Source of the DNA: Nitrospinaceae bacterium
GTDB taxonomy: Bacteria > Nitrospinota > Nitrospinia > Nitrospinales > VA-1
Direction: 5' to 3'
Length of the DNA stretch: 64,000 nucleotides
Assembly (NCBI GenBank): GCA_021604505.1
Contig: BQJC01000003.1
Span: forward strand, 406,439-470,438
The translations under genes and the position numbers were made by a program. Positions 7,770 through 16,103 of this stretch are shown piece by piece. The notes beneath the pieces were generated by a model. That model was not told where the DNA came from, did not search any database, and saw only the letters and a list, made by a program, of their open reading frames with translations. Every line of letters starts with the position of its first letter. The first letter of the stretch is position 1.

Positions 7770-8306
7770 TTATCTGGTAAAACTCCTCAAATGGAGGACA
7801 ATCTGCCAGATCTGTTTCTCATTCAATTCCGGGTACGCGGGCATTCCGGTTCCCGGAGATCCGTTTCGGATGACCCAGAACAACTGACCGTCGGGGATGT
7901 CCTTCATGGTTTCAGCGCAGGTGAAGTTCCGGGGCGGGGGATTCATTCCCGGAGCCATCATCCCAAATCCATTGCCCTTCACTCCATGACAGATTTTACA
8001 GGCCGTGGGCTGGGAATCTATGCGAAACAAAGATTGCCCGGCATCGAGATTTTCTTGCGTGGGTTCCAGGGGATTTTTTTGGCGATAGATATCTTCTGGC
8101 GCCTGAGCCGTCACCCTGAGTTGCGGACAAACCCCCTTTCCTTGAAATCCCATACTATGGGGATGCATTCCCGGCCCTTTGCCATGCCGCATCATCATCG
8201 GACCCGCAAAAGACGTTTCCACCGCGGTAAACATAAAAAGTAATGCACCAGACACAACAAAGGATCTTTTTAAAGTGTTCATGAGTCTCAATCCATTTCT
8301 CATCAT
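7770..8306 (-). CDS. Periplasmic mono-heme cytochrome c with Met/His-rich N-terminus, subfamily A
   Basis: About 178 aa. Heme site CKICH (about 103-107), axial Met in GTGMPAY (about 155), plus the blocks KGVCPQLR, NPLEPTQEN, RNFTC and PDGQLFWVIRNGS. After the signal peptide (ending SFA) the mature chain begins with a segment rich in Met and His (GPMMMRHGKG, GMHPHSMG) not found in the paralogs; such stretches often bind copper. I take the ATG at 8306, which overlaps the stop of the previous gene as ATGA and suggests coupled translation; the ATG at 8282 is an equally good signal-peptide start. No strong ribosome site is seen for either. Confidence 0.86.
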   Translation of the reverse strand: MMRNGLRLMNTLKRSFVVSGALLFMFTAVETSFAGPMMMRHGKGPGMHPHSMGFQGKGVCPQLRVTAQAPEDIYRQKNPLEPTQENLDAGQSLFRIDSQPTACKICHGVKGNGFGMMAPGMNPPPRNFTCAETMKDIPDGQLFWVIRNGSPGTGMPAYPELNEKQIWQIVLHLRSFTR

Positions 8307-8815
8307 TTGGTTTTTTTGGAAAATTGTCTGATAAAAAGCACCAGTTGCCAAACCTCTTTATCACTCAAATCCCTAAACGCCGGCATTTTAGTGCCTGGCG
8401 ATCCTTTTTTAATGATCCAGTAGATTTGCCCATCAGGGATTTCGTCCATCGTGTAGTAACAGGTAAAATTTCTTGGCCTGGGAATCAATTGTTCAAAAAT
8501 AATGCCCATTCCATCCCCGCCGTATCCATGACACACCTTGCAGGCCGTGGGCCGCGCATCGATTTTAAACAACGCCTTGCCCGCTTGTAAATTGTCCGGA
8601 GTGGGTTCCAGAGGATTGGTCATCTTATAAAAAGCCTCAGGGGCCTGCGGAGTGTTTCGCTCTTGCGGACAAATACCGGGCGGTTTTTCCGCAAGGAGAT
8701 CCATACTTTCAGGTTCTACTGAAAACACTTCGTTTACCAGCGAAACGAGAATTAAAAAAACCGTTAAAAGAAATGTAAAAACCCTCAACTTTTGTCTTAC
8801 AACTTTGCGCATCAT
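8303..8815 (-). CDS. Periplasmic mono-heme cytochrome c, subfamily A
   Basis: 170 aa with an N-terminal hydrophobic segment (about 11-30) that acts as signal peptide or anchor. Heme site CKVCH (92-96), axial Met in GTKMPAF (144). Blocks: GICPQERNT (Cys 49), NPLEPTPDN, RNFTC (Cys 119), PDGQIYWIIKKGS, WQLVLFIRQF. A TAGGAA site is nine bases before the ATG at 8815. Its stop overlaps the start of the next cytochrome. In the C-terminal block Leu-Phe is replaced by Ile-Tyr, a mild divergence. Confidence 0.88.
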   Translation of the reverse strand: MMRKVVRQKLRVFTFLLTVFLILVSLVNEVFSVEPESMDLLAEKPPGICPQERNTPQAPEAFYKMTNPLEPTPDNLQAGKALFKIDARPTACKVCHGYGGDGMGIIFEQLIPRPRNFTCYYTMDEIPDGQIYWIIKKGSPGTKMPAFRDLSDKEVWQLVLFIRQFSKKTK

Positions 8816-8842
8816 ATTGCACCATTCCTAAAGTAGAAGTAT

Positions 8843-9277
8843 TTAATTCTTCCCCAACGTTCGAATGAAATGAATCACGTTCCAGCCCTCTTCTTCTGTG
8901 ATCACTTTCCCGATGCGAATGGGCATTTGTGTTCCAGGGCTTCCATTCCTCAAAACCCACATCAGTTCTCCATCGGTGCGCACTTCCTGCCATTGCTTAT
9001 CTGTAAAATCACGTGGAGAATGTCCGGGAATCTTCGTTCCGGTCCCTTCTTTGTTGTGGCAGGTCACGCACAGTCCCTTGCCAAAATATATTTTTCTTCC
9101 GGCTTCAATTCGCTCAGGGTTTGCCGGATAAGGATTCTCGATTTCCTGGACCTGTTCCAAAACCTCCTTGGGAACTCTGGGCTCGTAAACGCTCGCATGA
9201 ATCGCCAGCGCGTTTTTTAACCCCAGGGGAGCAAGAAGAATCAGTAGGATCCAAATATATTTGGCCAGTTTTTTCAT
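8843..9277 (-). CDS. Periplasmic mono-heme cytochrome c, subfamily B
   Basis: 144 aa from the ATG at 9277, chosen because a classic signal peptide MKKLAKYIW...ALA starts there; a GTG at 9316 would add 13 residues. Heme site CVTCH (70-74), axial Met in GTQMPIR (118). It matches the subfamily B gene at 3975-4427 over most of its length (PRVP, GKGLCVTCH, PRDFTDKQWQ, RTDGELMW, EEEGWNVIHF). It is the first gene of the cytochrome run on the minus strand, and the two B genes thus bracket the A genes. Confidence 0.87.
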   Translation of the reverse strand: MKKLAKYIWILLILLAPLGLKNALAIHASVYEPRVPKEVLEQVQEIENPYPANPERIEAGRKIYFGKGLCVTCHNKEGTGTKIPGHSPRDFTDKQWQEVRTDGELMWVLRNGSPGTQMPIRIGKVITEEEGWNVIHFIRTLGKN

Positions 9278-9481
9278 ATTATAGAATTTCGCCGTCCGCT
9301 TCCAGCGTTTATCCACTCACGACCTGTTTATCGGAGTCATCAAAAGTTAGTCCGGGAATGGCCCTTCCACTGCCAACCCATCCCTCTTCTTGGAGAATAA
9401 CCCTATAATAAAATAATAAACCGCCAAAACCCTCTTGACCACCCCCTAAATTTACTAATTTAGAAGCCTCTGGCATCCTTC

Positions 9482-9694
9482 TCATCGCAGATCAAAACCA
9501 CCGCTTTCGGGAAAGGGAATAAGGGAAACGCTCGTGTCATTTCCAGGGGCGTCCCACTTGCAATCCCTGATTTTGATTCTATCTTTCGTCGTAAAAAGGG
9601 AGTTGATAATTGCTTTTGACCCTTTTTTCAGATCCCTTTTCGTAATAATCCGGGTCCGTTTTCCGATCGAATGGTAAACTCTGACTTCATACAT
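9482..9694 (-). CDS. Small basic protein of unknown function
   Basis: 70 aa with no signal peptide or membrane segment. It is supported by a good ribosome site (AGAGGTGAG) directly before the ATG. The protein is rich in Lys/Arg in its first half (KRTRIITKRDLKKGSK) and ends in a short Pro/Gly-containing tail. I do not recognise a family. It stands apart from the cytochrome block by about 200 bases, on the same strand. Confidence 0.55.
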   Translation of the reverse strand: MYEVRVYHSIGKRTRIITKRDLKKGSKAIINSLFTTKDRIKIRDCKWDAPGNDTSVSLIPFPESGGFDLR

Positions 9695-9940
9695 GGCTCA
9701 CCTCTTACAAAGGTTGGATGATTGACCTTCATCAACTCTTCACCGTTATTAAGAGGATTATGGAGGCGTCGGGGGAAATTAAAAAGCGCCATTCAACCCT
9801 TTTGAGGTCGCTGATCTGCGATTCGGTTGTGGTGTTTTTACTTCAAGGAGAAGGAAACTGCAGCGAACAAACCCCTGGCCCGAAAGGCCGGAATTCTATT
9901 AAATTTAAAAATTGCGCCGCTGGAAAGGGCCGTCAAAAAT

Positions 9941-10483
9941 TCAGGAAACCGGACCGCGGATGAGACGCAGAAAAGCGTCGATGCCGCTGATCTTGTCCTG
10001 GAAATGCTCACCGCCTTCATCCTTCCATGAAACGACGACGGCCTTGTTGCTTTTTTCCTTGTTGGTCCAGGTGCTCCATCCGGCGCCTGCAGGAAACATG
10101 CGGTCCATGTAGATCTTATCGCCATCTTTGTCCAGGTTCCGTTTGCGGCGCTCATAAAGAGTCTGGGCTTCTTCAGGCGTGGGTAGACGCCAGTCGGAAT
10201 ACCCGGCAAAATTTTTGTTGTTCATTCTTTGCACGTAATTTTTTGCGTTGTACCAATTAACCCATTTACCTTCTCGTTGCCAGTAATCTTCCTTCATCCA
10301 CATCAATCCCGTTTTACTGTCCAGAATGGTGCCATCTCCAAAGTCCTTGTACCTTTGGTCGACAGACTGGGCGACGGGTTTTTTATCTTTCAACCCAACG
10401 GCCAAAGCCGACCCAACGCACATCAGAACGATACAAACCATTGCAAGCAACTTGATGATCAGGACCCTTGAGATAGGTCGCAT
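9941..10483 (-). CDS. Exported DUF1566 domain protein
   Basis: 180 aa; signal peptide MRPISRVLI...ALA. The mature part shows the DUF1566 pattern: RYKDFGDGTILDSKTGLMW, a W..A segment (VNWYNAKNYV), SDWRLPTPEEAQTLYE, and a closing block with STWTN and RLIRG. DUF1566 is common in exported and lipoproteins and is related to the FGE/C-type-lectin-like fold; no enzymatic role is known. Start at 10483 is fixed by AAGGAGG. Residues 100-130 (RRKRNLDKDGDK) are highly charged. Confidence 0.82.
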   Translation of the reverse strand: MRPISRVLIIKLLAMVCIVLMCVGSALAVGLKDKKPVAQSVDQRYKDFGDGTILDSKTGLMWMKEDYWQREGKWVNWYNAKNYVQRMNNKNFAGYSDWRLPTPEEAQTLYERRKRNLDKDGDKIYMDRMFPAGAGWSTWTNKEKSNKAVVVSWKDEGGEHFQDKISGIDAFLRLIRGPVS

Positions 10484-10585
10484 GTCCGCCTCCTTACACA
10501 CACTTTGACAAAGTTTCCAGATAATGGGTTGGAATAAAATTATTTTACAATATTAACCCCATGCGAATCAAATTGGCAAATCGTC

Positions 10586-10613
10586 TTGACAGCCCCCGGC
10601 CATTCGGTAGAAT
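10586..10613 (+). promoter_or_regulatory. Sigma-70-type promoter candidate
   Basis: TTGACA at 10586-10591, a 16-base spacer, then TAGAAT at 10608-10613 (five of six matches to TATAAT). It lies about 135 bases before the TehB-like gene, leaving a leader of roughly 130 bases. Confidence 0.5.
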
Positions 10614-10749
10614 TATCAGGAGGACCTCAAAAATTTGATATTTTTTGGCTTGGGCAATCGCCACCCCCCCACTTTTAGTGGAGTTGGCTCATTGTCCAAG
10701 TTGGTTTTTTTGAAACGCCCTTTAAAAATTCCCTGTAAGGAAAATTCCG

Positions 10750-11397
10750 ATGATATCACGCCGTGACCCTTTCTTTTCTCTGATTCAAAAGGGGATTTGG
10801 ATTCTGATCTTCCTCTTTCTCGTCCCGGCCCAGGGGCTTTCCAAAGAAAAAGACAAATCCCGATGGGACCGTAAATACGATACCGAAACTTATATTTTCG
10901 GGAAAACCCCCATCGCGTTCCTGGTAGAGAATCTTGATCTTTTACCCAAGGGGAAAACCCTCGATATCGCCATGGGGGAAGGAAGAAACGGCGTTTATCT
11001 CGCCACCAAAGGATTCGACGTTCTGGGGTTGGATATCTCGGAGAAAGGACTCCAGAAAGCCCACCAACTGGCCAAAGCGCAAAACGTGGAAATCGAAACC
11101 CGCGTGGTCGACCTGGAAACCCACACGCTCGAAAAAAACACTTACGACCTGATCATCTGCACCTACTACATGCAACGCGACCTGTTTCCCCAGTTTAAGG
11201 ACGCCCTCAAACCCGGCGGCATGGCCCTGGTGGAAACCTATAATATGGACTATCTGAAGTACTCGCGTTTCAACCCCAAGTGGCTTCTCAACACCAACGA
11301 GCTTTTGGAAATCTTTAAAGATTTCAAAGTCATCCGCTACCAGGCGTTCGACGACGGCAAAATCGCGTATTCCAGCATTCTCATTCAGAAACCCTGA
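10750..11397 (+). CDS. TehB-like SAM-dependent methyltransferase with N-terminal export signal
   Basis: 215 aa. Residues 37-200 fit the TehB/thiopurine-type methyltransferase fold: WDRKYDTETYIFGK, then motif I LDIAMGEGRNGVYLA (near 72-86), GLDIS (motif II), a DL acidic motif, and LKPGGMALVE. TehB homologs detoxify tellurite or methylate small molecules in the cytosol. Here a hydrophobic stretch at about 14-31 (IWILIFLFLVPAQGLS) after basic residues looks like a Sec signal peptide, which is odd because SAM is cytoplasmic. It may be a membrane anchor, or the true start may be internal, though no ATG with a ribosome site follows it. AAGGA lies nine bases before the chosen ATG. Confidence 0.78.
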   Translation: MISRRDPFFSLIQKGIWILIFLFLVPAQGLSKEKDKSRWDRKYDTETYIFGKTPIAFLVENLDLLPKGKTLDIAMGEGRNGVYLATKGFDVLGLDISEKGLQKAHQLAKAQNVEIETRVVDLETHTLEKNTYDLIICTYYMQRDLFPQFKDALKPGGMALVETYNMDYLKYSRFNPKWLLNTNELLEIFKDFKVIRYQAFDDGKIAYSSILIQKP

Positions 11398-11408
11398 TCT
11401 CTACGTAA

Positions 11409-12404
11409 GTGAATTCTGTTGAGAAGATTTTTCTCACCCTGGCCAATGCCTTTCCCGCTTGGGTTTTGACAGGCGCTTCGCTGGCACTGTGGCAGCCGGC
11501 CACCGCCATGTGGTTTGAACCCGGTTGGATACCGTTGTTCCTGGGCGTCATCATGCTGAGCATGGGATTGACCCTCGACTTTAAAGATTTTCTTCAGGTA
11601 TTCAAAATCCCCAAGTCCATTCTTCTCGGAGTGAGCCTGCAATACATCATCATGCCGGCACTGGGTTATGGGCTTTCCAAAGCGTTCCACCTGCCGATCG
11701 ACTATATGATCGGCCTCGTGCTGGTGGCCTGTTGTCCGGGAGGCACCGCATCCAATGTGGTTTGTTTCATCGCCCGCACCAACGTTGCCTTGTCCGTCAG
11801 CCTGACCACATTTTCCACCTTACTGGCCGTGTTTTTCACGCCCGTTTTGACCACCCTGCTGATCGAGTCCTTATCCAAAGATTTACTGGGAACCGCCATT
11901 CGAGTGGACACCATGGGTCTTTTAATCAACACCCTTAAAATCGTGATCCTCCCGGTCCTGGCCGGAGTTTTCCTGAATCACTATTTCCACGGAGCCGTTA
12001 AAAAAATAAATCCTTACACACCGCTCCTGGCGGTGCTTTCCATCGTGTTCATCGTGGACTACATCCTTGCGGCAAAAAAAACCGCCATTCTGGAAACCGG
12101 ATTTCGTTTGCTGACCGCGATCCTCATCCTGCACACGCTGGGATTTTTGTTAGGTTATCTGTTGTCCCGGCTGCTGAAATTTAGGAAAAAAGATGCCGAG
12201 ACGGTTTCCATTGAGGTGGGCATGCAGAATTCAGGATTGGCCACAGAGCTGGCGCGCAGCAATTTCCCAGGCTATGCACTGGCCACCGTTCCAGGAGCCA
12301 TCTCGGCGTTGACCCATTGTGTCCTGGGAAGCATCGCCGCAGGCCTGTGCCGGATCAAAGCGGGGAAAACCGAACCGTGTAATTACAATGAGGACAGGGA
12401 ATGA
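11409..12404 (+). CDS. Bile acid:sodium symporter (BASS) family transporter
   Basis: 331 aa integral inner-membrane protein with about ten helices. It matches the BASS family: GVIMLSMGLTLDFKDF, SILLGVSLQYIIMPALGYGLS, VACCPGGTASNVV (the conserved CPGGTASN signature), ARTNVALSVSLTTFSTLLA, and EVGMQNSGLATELA. Members import bile acids, pyruvate, pantoate or other organic anions with sodium; the substrate cannot be told from sequence. Start is GTG at 11409, without a strong ribosome site. Its last 22 bases overlap the 3' end of the convergent methyltransferase gene. Confidence 0.9.
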   Translation: MNSVEKIFLTLANAFPAWVLTGASLALWQPATAMWFEPGWIPLFLGVIMLSMGLTLDFKDFLQVFKIPKSILLGVSLQYIIMPALGYGLSKAFHLPIDYMIGLVLVACCPGGTASNVVCFIARTNVALSVSLTTFSTLLAVFFTPVLTTLLIESLSKDLLGTAIRVDTMGLLINTLKIVILPVLAGVFLNHYFHGAVKKINPYTPLLAVLSIVFIVDYILAAKKTAILETGFRLLTAILILHTLGFLLGYLLSRLLKFRKKDAETVSIEVGMQNSGLATELARSNFPGYALATVPGAISALTHCVLGSIAAGLCRIKAGKTEPCNYNEDRE

Positions 12405-13015
12405 CTTTTTTCGGGCCGTGCTTCGATGACCCAGCCAATGGCAAATAAGGAAGGCCAACGATGGCAGGCAAAAGAAAAAATGGACCGCTTCCACTTTGAC
12501 GCAATCACCGGCATTTCCGGCGCCATCTCGCTCACCAGATACCCCCCGGCTTCGACGAACTCTCTGCCGGTGCTGAAAGTAAAGAACCGAACATGCGTGC
12601 GGTCGAGGATGCCTTCGTCCTGATAGTCCCAACGCCCAAAGAGCAGACCCAGCCGGTTCGAAAAATAGGCCACATTGGGAAGGGAAATTAAAATTTTCCC
12701 GCCCTCTTTCAGGAGCAGGCTGGATTTCTCCAGGACCTTATCAGGGGCATTGAGATGCTCTAAGACGTCGGAGAGGACCACCACATCGTATTGGCGGTCG
12801 TGTTGATCGAATGCAAAGGATTCGATATTCACCTCGTATAAATTTTTATAGTGCGAGCGACACTCTGTCATCCGGCGGATGTTGATGTCCATTCCATCCA
12901 CGCAGCATCTTTTTTCAGTCAGGATCGGAGCCAACTGCCCTTCGCCGCACCCGATATCCAACACATGGCTTTCCGGCGCAATGAAGGAAGCGATTTGCTG
13001 GAACTTATTGTCCAT
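12383..13015 (-). CDS. Class I SAM-dependent methyltransferase (surface-sugar region)
   Basis: 210 aa. Motif I VLDIGCGEGQ (residues 18-27), motif II GMDIN, then VVVLSDVLEHLNAP and LLKEGGKILISLPN, all typical of Methyltransf_11/23 enzymes. It starts only four bases after the NeuB stop, so translation is probably coupled. The context (nonulosonate synthase and flippase upstream) suggests it methylates a surface sugar or its precursor; this is inference. The C-terminal about 40 residues hold a hydrophobic patch (SIFSFACHRWPSLFAIGWV), possibly a membrane-contact helix. The 3' end overlaps the convergent BASS gene. Confidence 0.78.
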   Translation of the reverse strand: MDNKFQQIASFIAPESHVLDIGCGEGQLAPILTEKRCCVDGMDINIRRMTECRSHYKNLYEVNIESFAFDQHDRQYDVVVLSDVLEHLNAPDKVLEKSSLLLKEGGKILISLPNVAYFSNRLGLLFGRWDYQDEGILDRTHVRFFTFSTGREFVEAGGYLVSEMAPEMPVIASKWKRSIFSFACHRWPSLFAIGWVIEARPEKSHSLSSL

Positions 13016-13019
13016 GCCC

Positions 13020-14060
13020 TCAAACCATTTCCCAGGTAATGATCTGCTCGGCGGATATTTTTGATTTGGCCTTTTTACCGACGATGCGCGCCAACCCTTC
13101 CGGCGGAATTCCCGTTCCGGGCCGCTTCACCGACACCATATCAGCGGTGACAACGGTGCCCGGTTCGATGTCCAGACGGGCGACCAGACTTCTGCGCGCA
13201 GATTTCTTCACCGGCTCTTCCGACGGCTGGAGTTTTCTTTCTTCGTCCCCTAAAATTTTACCAACATCCACCGCCGCCTGTTTCAATTGCCGAAGTTCGT
13301 GCGGTTCCATCGACATGGCGTTGTCGGCTCCCGGAAGATTTCTATCGAGGGTGAAGTGTTTTTCAATCATCACCGCGCCCAGCGAAGCCGCAACAACCGC
13401 CGACAAATTGTCGGTCGTGTGATCCGACAATCCCACAGGAACTTTAAAACGGGTTTTTAGTTCCGTAAGACAGCGCATATTCATTTCTTCATAGCGTGAA
13501 GGGTAGTTGGAAACGCAGTGCAGAAGAACAATGCGGTCGTTTCCTTCCTCACGAACGGCCTTGACAGCCTGTCCAATCTCATCCACATCGCCCATCCCCG
13601 TGGACAACACCACGGGAAGGTTTTTTTTCGCCACCCGCCTGATAAAATCAAGATACGTCAAATCGGGCGAAGCCACCTTGACCGCCGGCATCCCAAGGTT
13701 CACCAGCATATCCAGAGAACCTTCATCAAACGGCGTCGAGAATAACGGAATTCCCAGCTCCCCGGCGTATTCAAACAGTTCTTTGTATTCCGCAGGTTTC
13801 AATTCCGAGCGCTTGAAAAATTCATACAGTGGAATTTCCTGTTTCGGGTCCGCCGGATCATTCGCCATGAACCGTTTGGAATAGAGCTCTTCGGCTGTGA
13901 ACGTTTGCAGTTTGACCGCATCGGCGCCGTTTTCGGCGGCGGCCTCGATCATTTGCCGGCATAAGGCAGCATCTCCATTGTGATTGAACCCGATCTCCGC
14001 AACGATAAAAGGCGGATGACCCGATCCAATCGATCGACCACAAAACTCAAACCCATCCAT
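13020..14060 (-). CDS. neuB: NeuB-family nonulosonic acid synthase
   Basis: 346 aa. NeuB-type enzymes condense phosphoenolpyruvate with a ManNAc-like hexosamine to give sialic, legionaminic or pseudaminic acid. Residues 1-270 form the TIM barrel with FIVAEIGFNHNGD, DAVKLQTF, LFSTPFD, KVASPDLTYL, LSTGMG, LLHCVSNYP, VGLSDHT and IEKHFTLDR. A C-terminal SAF (antifreeze-like) domain (about 285-346, ARRSLVARLDIEPGT) closes the active site. The exact sugar is undetermined; no neuA or neuC gene is in this window, so activation and supply must be elsewhere. Ribosome site TTGGAG is somewhat far from the ATG. Confidence 0.9.
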   Translation of the reverse strand: MDGFEFCGRSIGSGHPPFIVAEIGFNHNGDAALCRQMIEAAAENGADAVKLQTFTAEELYSKRFMANDPADPKQEIPLYEFFKRSELKPAEYKELFEYAGELGIPLFSTPFDEGSLDMLVNLGMPAVKVASPDLTYLDFIRRVAKKNLPVVLSTGMGDVDEIGQAVKAVREEGNDRIVLLHCVSNYPSRYEEMNMRCLTELKTRFKVPVGLSDHTTDNLSAVVAASLGAVMIEKHFTLDRNLPGADNAMSMEPHELRQLKQAAVDVGKILGDEERKLQPSEEPVKKSARRSLVARLDIEPGTVVTADMVSVKRPGTGIPPEGLARIVGKKAKSKISAEQIITWEMV

Positions 14061-14122
14061 GGCGCTAATAACTCCAATTAAAACTTAATTCTGTTGTTCA
14101 ATTTTTCGGTCTCTGTCGAAGG

Positions 14123-15619
14123 TCAACTCACAAAACCGCGGACCCACGGGTCCAGGCGGGGATAAATACTTGCGATCAGATGACGGTGATCCTCAGTAAA
14201 AGGTTTCAGCCAACCTAAAAGAAGCAAAAACGCAATCAAATAGAGGATGGCATTCCAAATCAAATGCGGTCCTGCAAATTGCGTAAGAACCAATGTCGGA
14301 ACAATCGCCGCAATAGAAAACAAAAAACACTTTCCGATGACGGGAAACACGGGCCGGATATCCATCGCCTTTTGAATCACCATCAGCTGACGAAGCACCA
14401 TGTACACCATGACCGATCCGGTCGCCGCGACCGCCCCCATCACCCCATAGATGGGAATAAAAACCAGATTCAAACCGACATTGAGAACACTGCCTTCCAC
14501 GGTAGACCGTATCGCCGTGTCCCTGCGGTGAAGAACAAAAAGCGTGGACACGGTGAAATTGGTTCCCAGAACCACGCTGATCCCCAGCAATACAATATAA
14601 AATGAAAGCAAAGGAGCGGCTTCAACAAACGGGTCCCCGTAAATAAAAGTGATCAACGCTTCGGCATTGAAAAAAACGAACACGTAAATGGGAACGGTCA
14701 GAAACGCAGAAAACCCGACAATTTCGCACCAGGAACGAGACAGCCCATTTTGCGACTCGCGGGCATGAGCCTCCGAAAACAGCGACAACGCCAAAGGACC
14801 GACACCGGCCAAAACAAAGGCCGCCATTCCGCCAAGACCGGTGACCAGATGATAATACCCAATGCCCGCCGGATCGATATGAAAATAATTCATCAAGAGA
14901 ACGTCGCTTTGCGTCATCAATCCAAAGCTCAGCAAACTGATCCAGTACGAAGCCCAGGCCAAGTGCTTCATCTCCTGCCACTTGGGAGCCCGGGTCTCGC
15001 CTTTCAAAAACGCAATGGACAAAAATAAATACACAAAAATACTCAAGCAAACCGACAAAATGTAGGCGTACAACACCCCCGCAATACCGTGATCGAAATA
15101 AATAAAAATTCCAAGGAGAGTCAGATTGAGCAAGGCGCTTCCCGTCTCCACAAAGGACACGGTTTTATACTTCAAGCGGGTCATGAACAGGGTGCTGAGA
15201 AAAGATTCCACCGTGATGACCGCAAAATACAGAATGAGGACCGTCCGGTAATCCAGAAGCTCCGGCATGTGAATAAATTTAAAATAATTGGGCAGAAAAA
15301 AATAAACCAGGACACCCAGCGCCAAAGCAGAGGCCATACGAAATATCAAGAGACGCCTTACCAGAAACCTTCCCTGGGACCCGCTCGGGTCCTGAACGTT
15401 GAGTTCGGGCAGTTTTTTATTGATCAGGGTTTCCAGGCCAAATTGATTCAGCAAACGCACAAACGCAGGGATAACCAGCAAGCTTGCGTATACCCCCAGC
15501 TGTTCCTTTCCCAGATAGCGCGTGATCAGAATGGAGACCGCAAAGAGAATGATCTGAACACAGCCTTTGCCGAAAACGGTCCAGAAAATATTTGTGATGA
15601 ATCGCTGAATGGAGGACAA
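14123..15619 (-). CDS. Polysaccharide flippase (MOP/Wzx-like)
   Basis: 498 aa membrane protein with about 12-14 helices, the size and profile of polysaccharide-biosynthesis (PST/Wzx) flippases that move undecaprenyl-linked sugar units across the inner membrane. N-terminal RYLGKEQLGVYAS is the family marker. It is on the same strand as NeuB and the methyltransferase, so the three likely act on one surface glycan. The start is a TTG at 15619, the only start-type codon ahead of the first helix; no ribosome site is obvious, so the true start is uncertain by a few codons. Confidence 0.85.
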   Translation of the reverse strand: MSSIQRFITNIFWTVFGKGCVQIILFAVSILITRYLGKEQLGVYASLLVIPAFVRLLNQFGLETLINKKLPELNVQDPSGSQGRFLVRRLLIFRMASALALGVLVYFFLPNYFKFIHMPELLDYRTVLILYFAVITVESFLSTLFMTRLKYKTVSFVETGSALLNLTLLGIFIYFDHGIAGVLYAYILSVCLSIFVYLFLSIAFLKGETRAPKWQEMKHLAWASYWISLLSFGLMTQSDVLLMNYFHIDPAGIGYYHLVTGLGGMAAFVLAGVGPLALSLFSEAHARESQNGLSRSWCEIVGFSAFLTVPIYVFVFFNAEALITFIYGDPFVEAAPLLSFYIVLLGISVVLGTNFTVSTLFVLHRRDTAIRSTVEGSVLNVGLNLVFIPIYGVMGAVAATGSVMVYMVLRQLMVIQKAMDIRPVFPVIGKCFLFSIAAIVPTLVLTQFAGPHLIWNAILYLIAFLLLLGWLKPFTEDHRHLIASIYPRLDPWVRGFVS

Positions 15620-15757
15620 GAGAACCCACGAGCCGGTTGGACAACGGGAGGGGTTAAAAAGATATGGAAAGCCCGAACTAACGTTTCGGATCTCCCTTAA
15701 GGTTCACCCCTGTAAATGCAGAAGGAAACTTGAGACCTCCAGTTCCCATTTCACCGC

Positions 15758-15770
15758 GTGTATTATACAC
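15758..15770. promoter_or_regulatory. Operator-like palindrome
   Basis: GTGTATTATACAC is a perfect palindrome around a central T. It lies in the divergent region between the flippase gene and the 93 aa gene, about 50 bases before the ATG of the latter, a place suited to a dimeric repressor. No regulator gene is adjacent. Confidence 0.35.
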
Positions 15771-15821
15771 TAAAGCCCCTGATATCACCCATCCCCGAAT
15801 TGCGAAAGGAGGACAGTACGG

Positions 15822-16103
15822 ATGCCGGTTTTCAATGTATTGATTGTTGCGGAGTTTCACGACATTCAGGAAGGAGATCAGAAGGATGTTTTGTTGCGTT
15901 TGGAGGAACACGGCTTTGAGAAAATCCCCACCGTGGCCAACGTCTGGGAAATGAAATGCGAGGCCGAAGATGAAACCGACGCCAAGGATAAAGCCATTCA
16001 AAGCATGACCAATGTCTGCCGAACCCACCCGTTTGAGCTCAAAATGGTGGTTCACGCAGGAACTTCCCAGATCCTCAGAAGGAAGAAAAAATTTGAGTCC
16101 TGA
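15822..16103 (+). CDS. Small conserved-looking cytoplasmic protein of unknown function
   Basis: 93 aa, no signal or membrane segment, with alternating hydrophobic strands (FNVLIVAEF, ELKMVVHAG) and acidic helices that suggest a ferredoxin-like alpha/beta fold. A strong AGGAGG precedes the ATG by ten bases, so it is very likely expressed. Two cysteines (CEAEDE, NVCRTH) are present. The C-terminus is basic (RRKKKF). I do not recognise the family. Next downstream on the same strand is the radical SAM gene, 155 bases away. Confidence 0.65.
   Translation: MPVFNVLIVAEFHDIQEGDQKDVLLRLEEHGFEKIPTVANVWEMKCEAEDETDAKDKAIQSMTNVCRTHPFELKMVVHAGTSQILRRKKKFES

Noticed and set aside
7515..8243. A 242 aa open frame on the plus strand across two cytochrome genes
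   Set aside because: It lies opposite two well-supported cytochrome genes, has no ribosome site, and its product has no fold-like pattern; it is a by-product of the codon bias on the other strand.
9718..9963. An 81 aa open frame next to the small basic protein gene
   Set aside because: No ribosome site and no recognisable pattern; it runs into the DUF1566 gene on the other strand.
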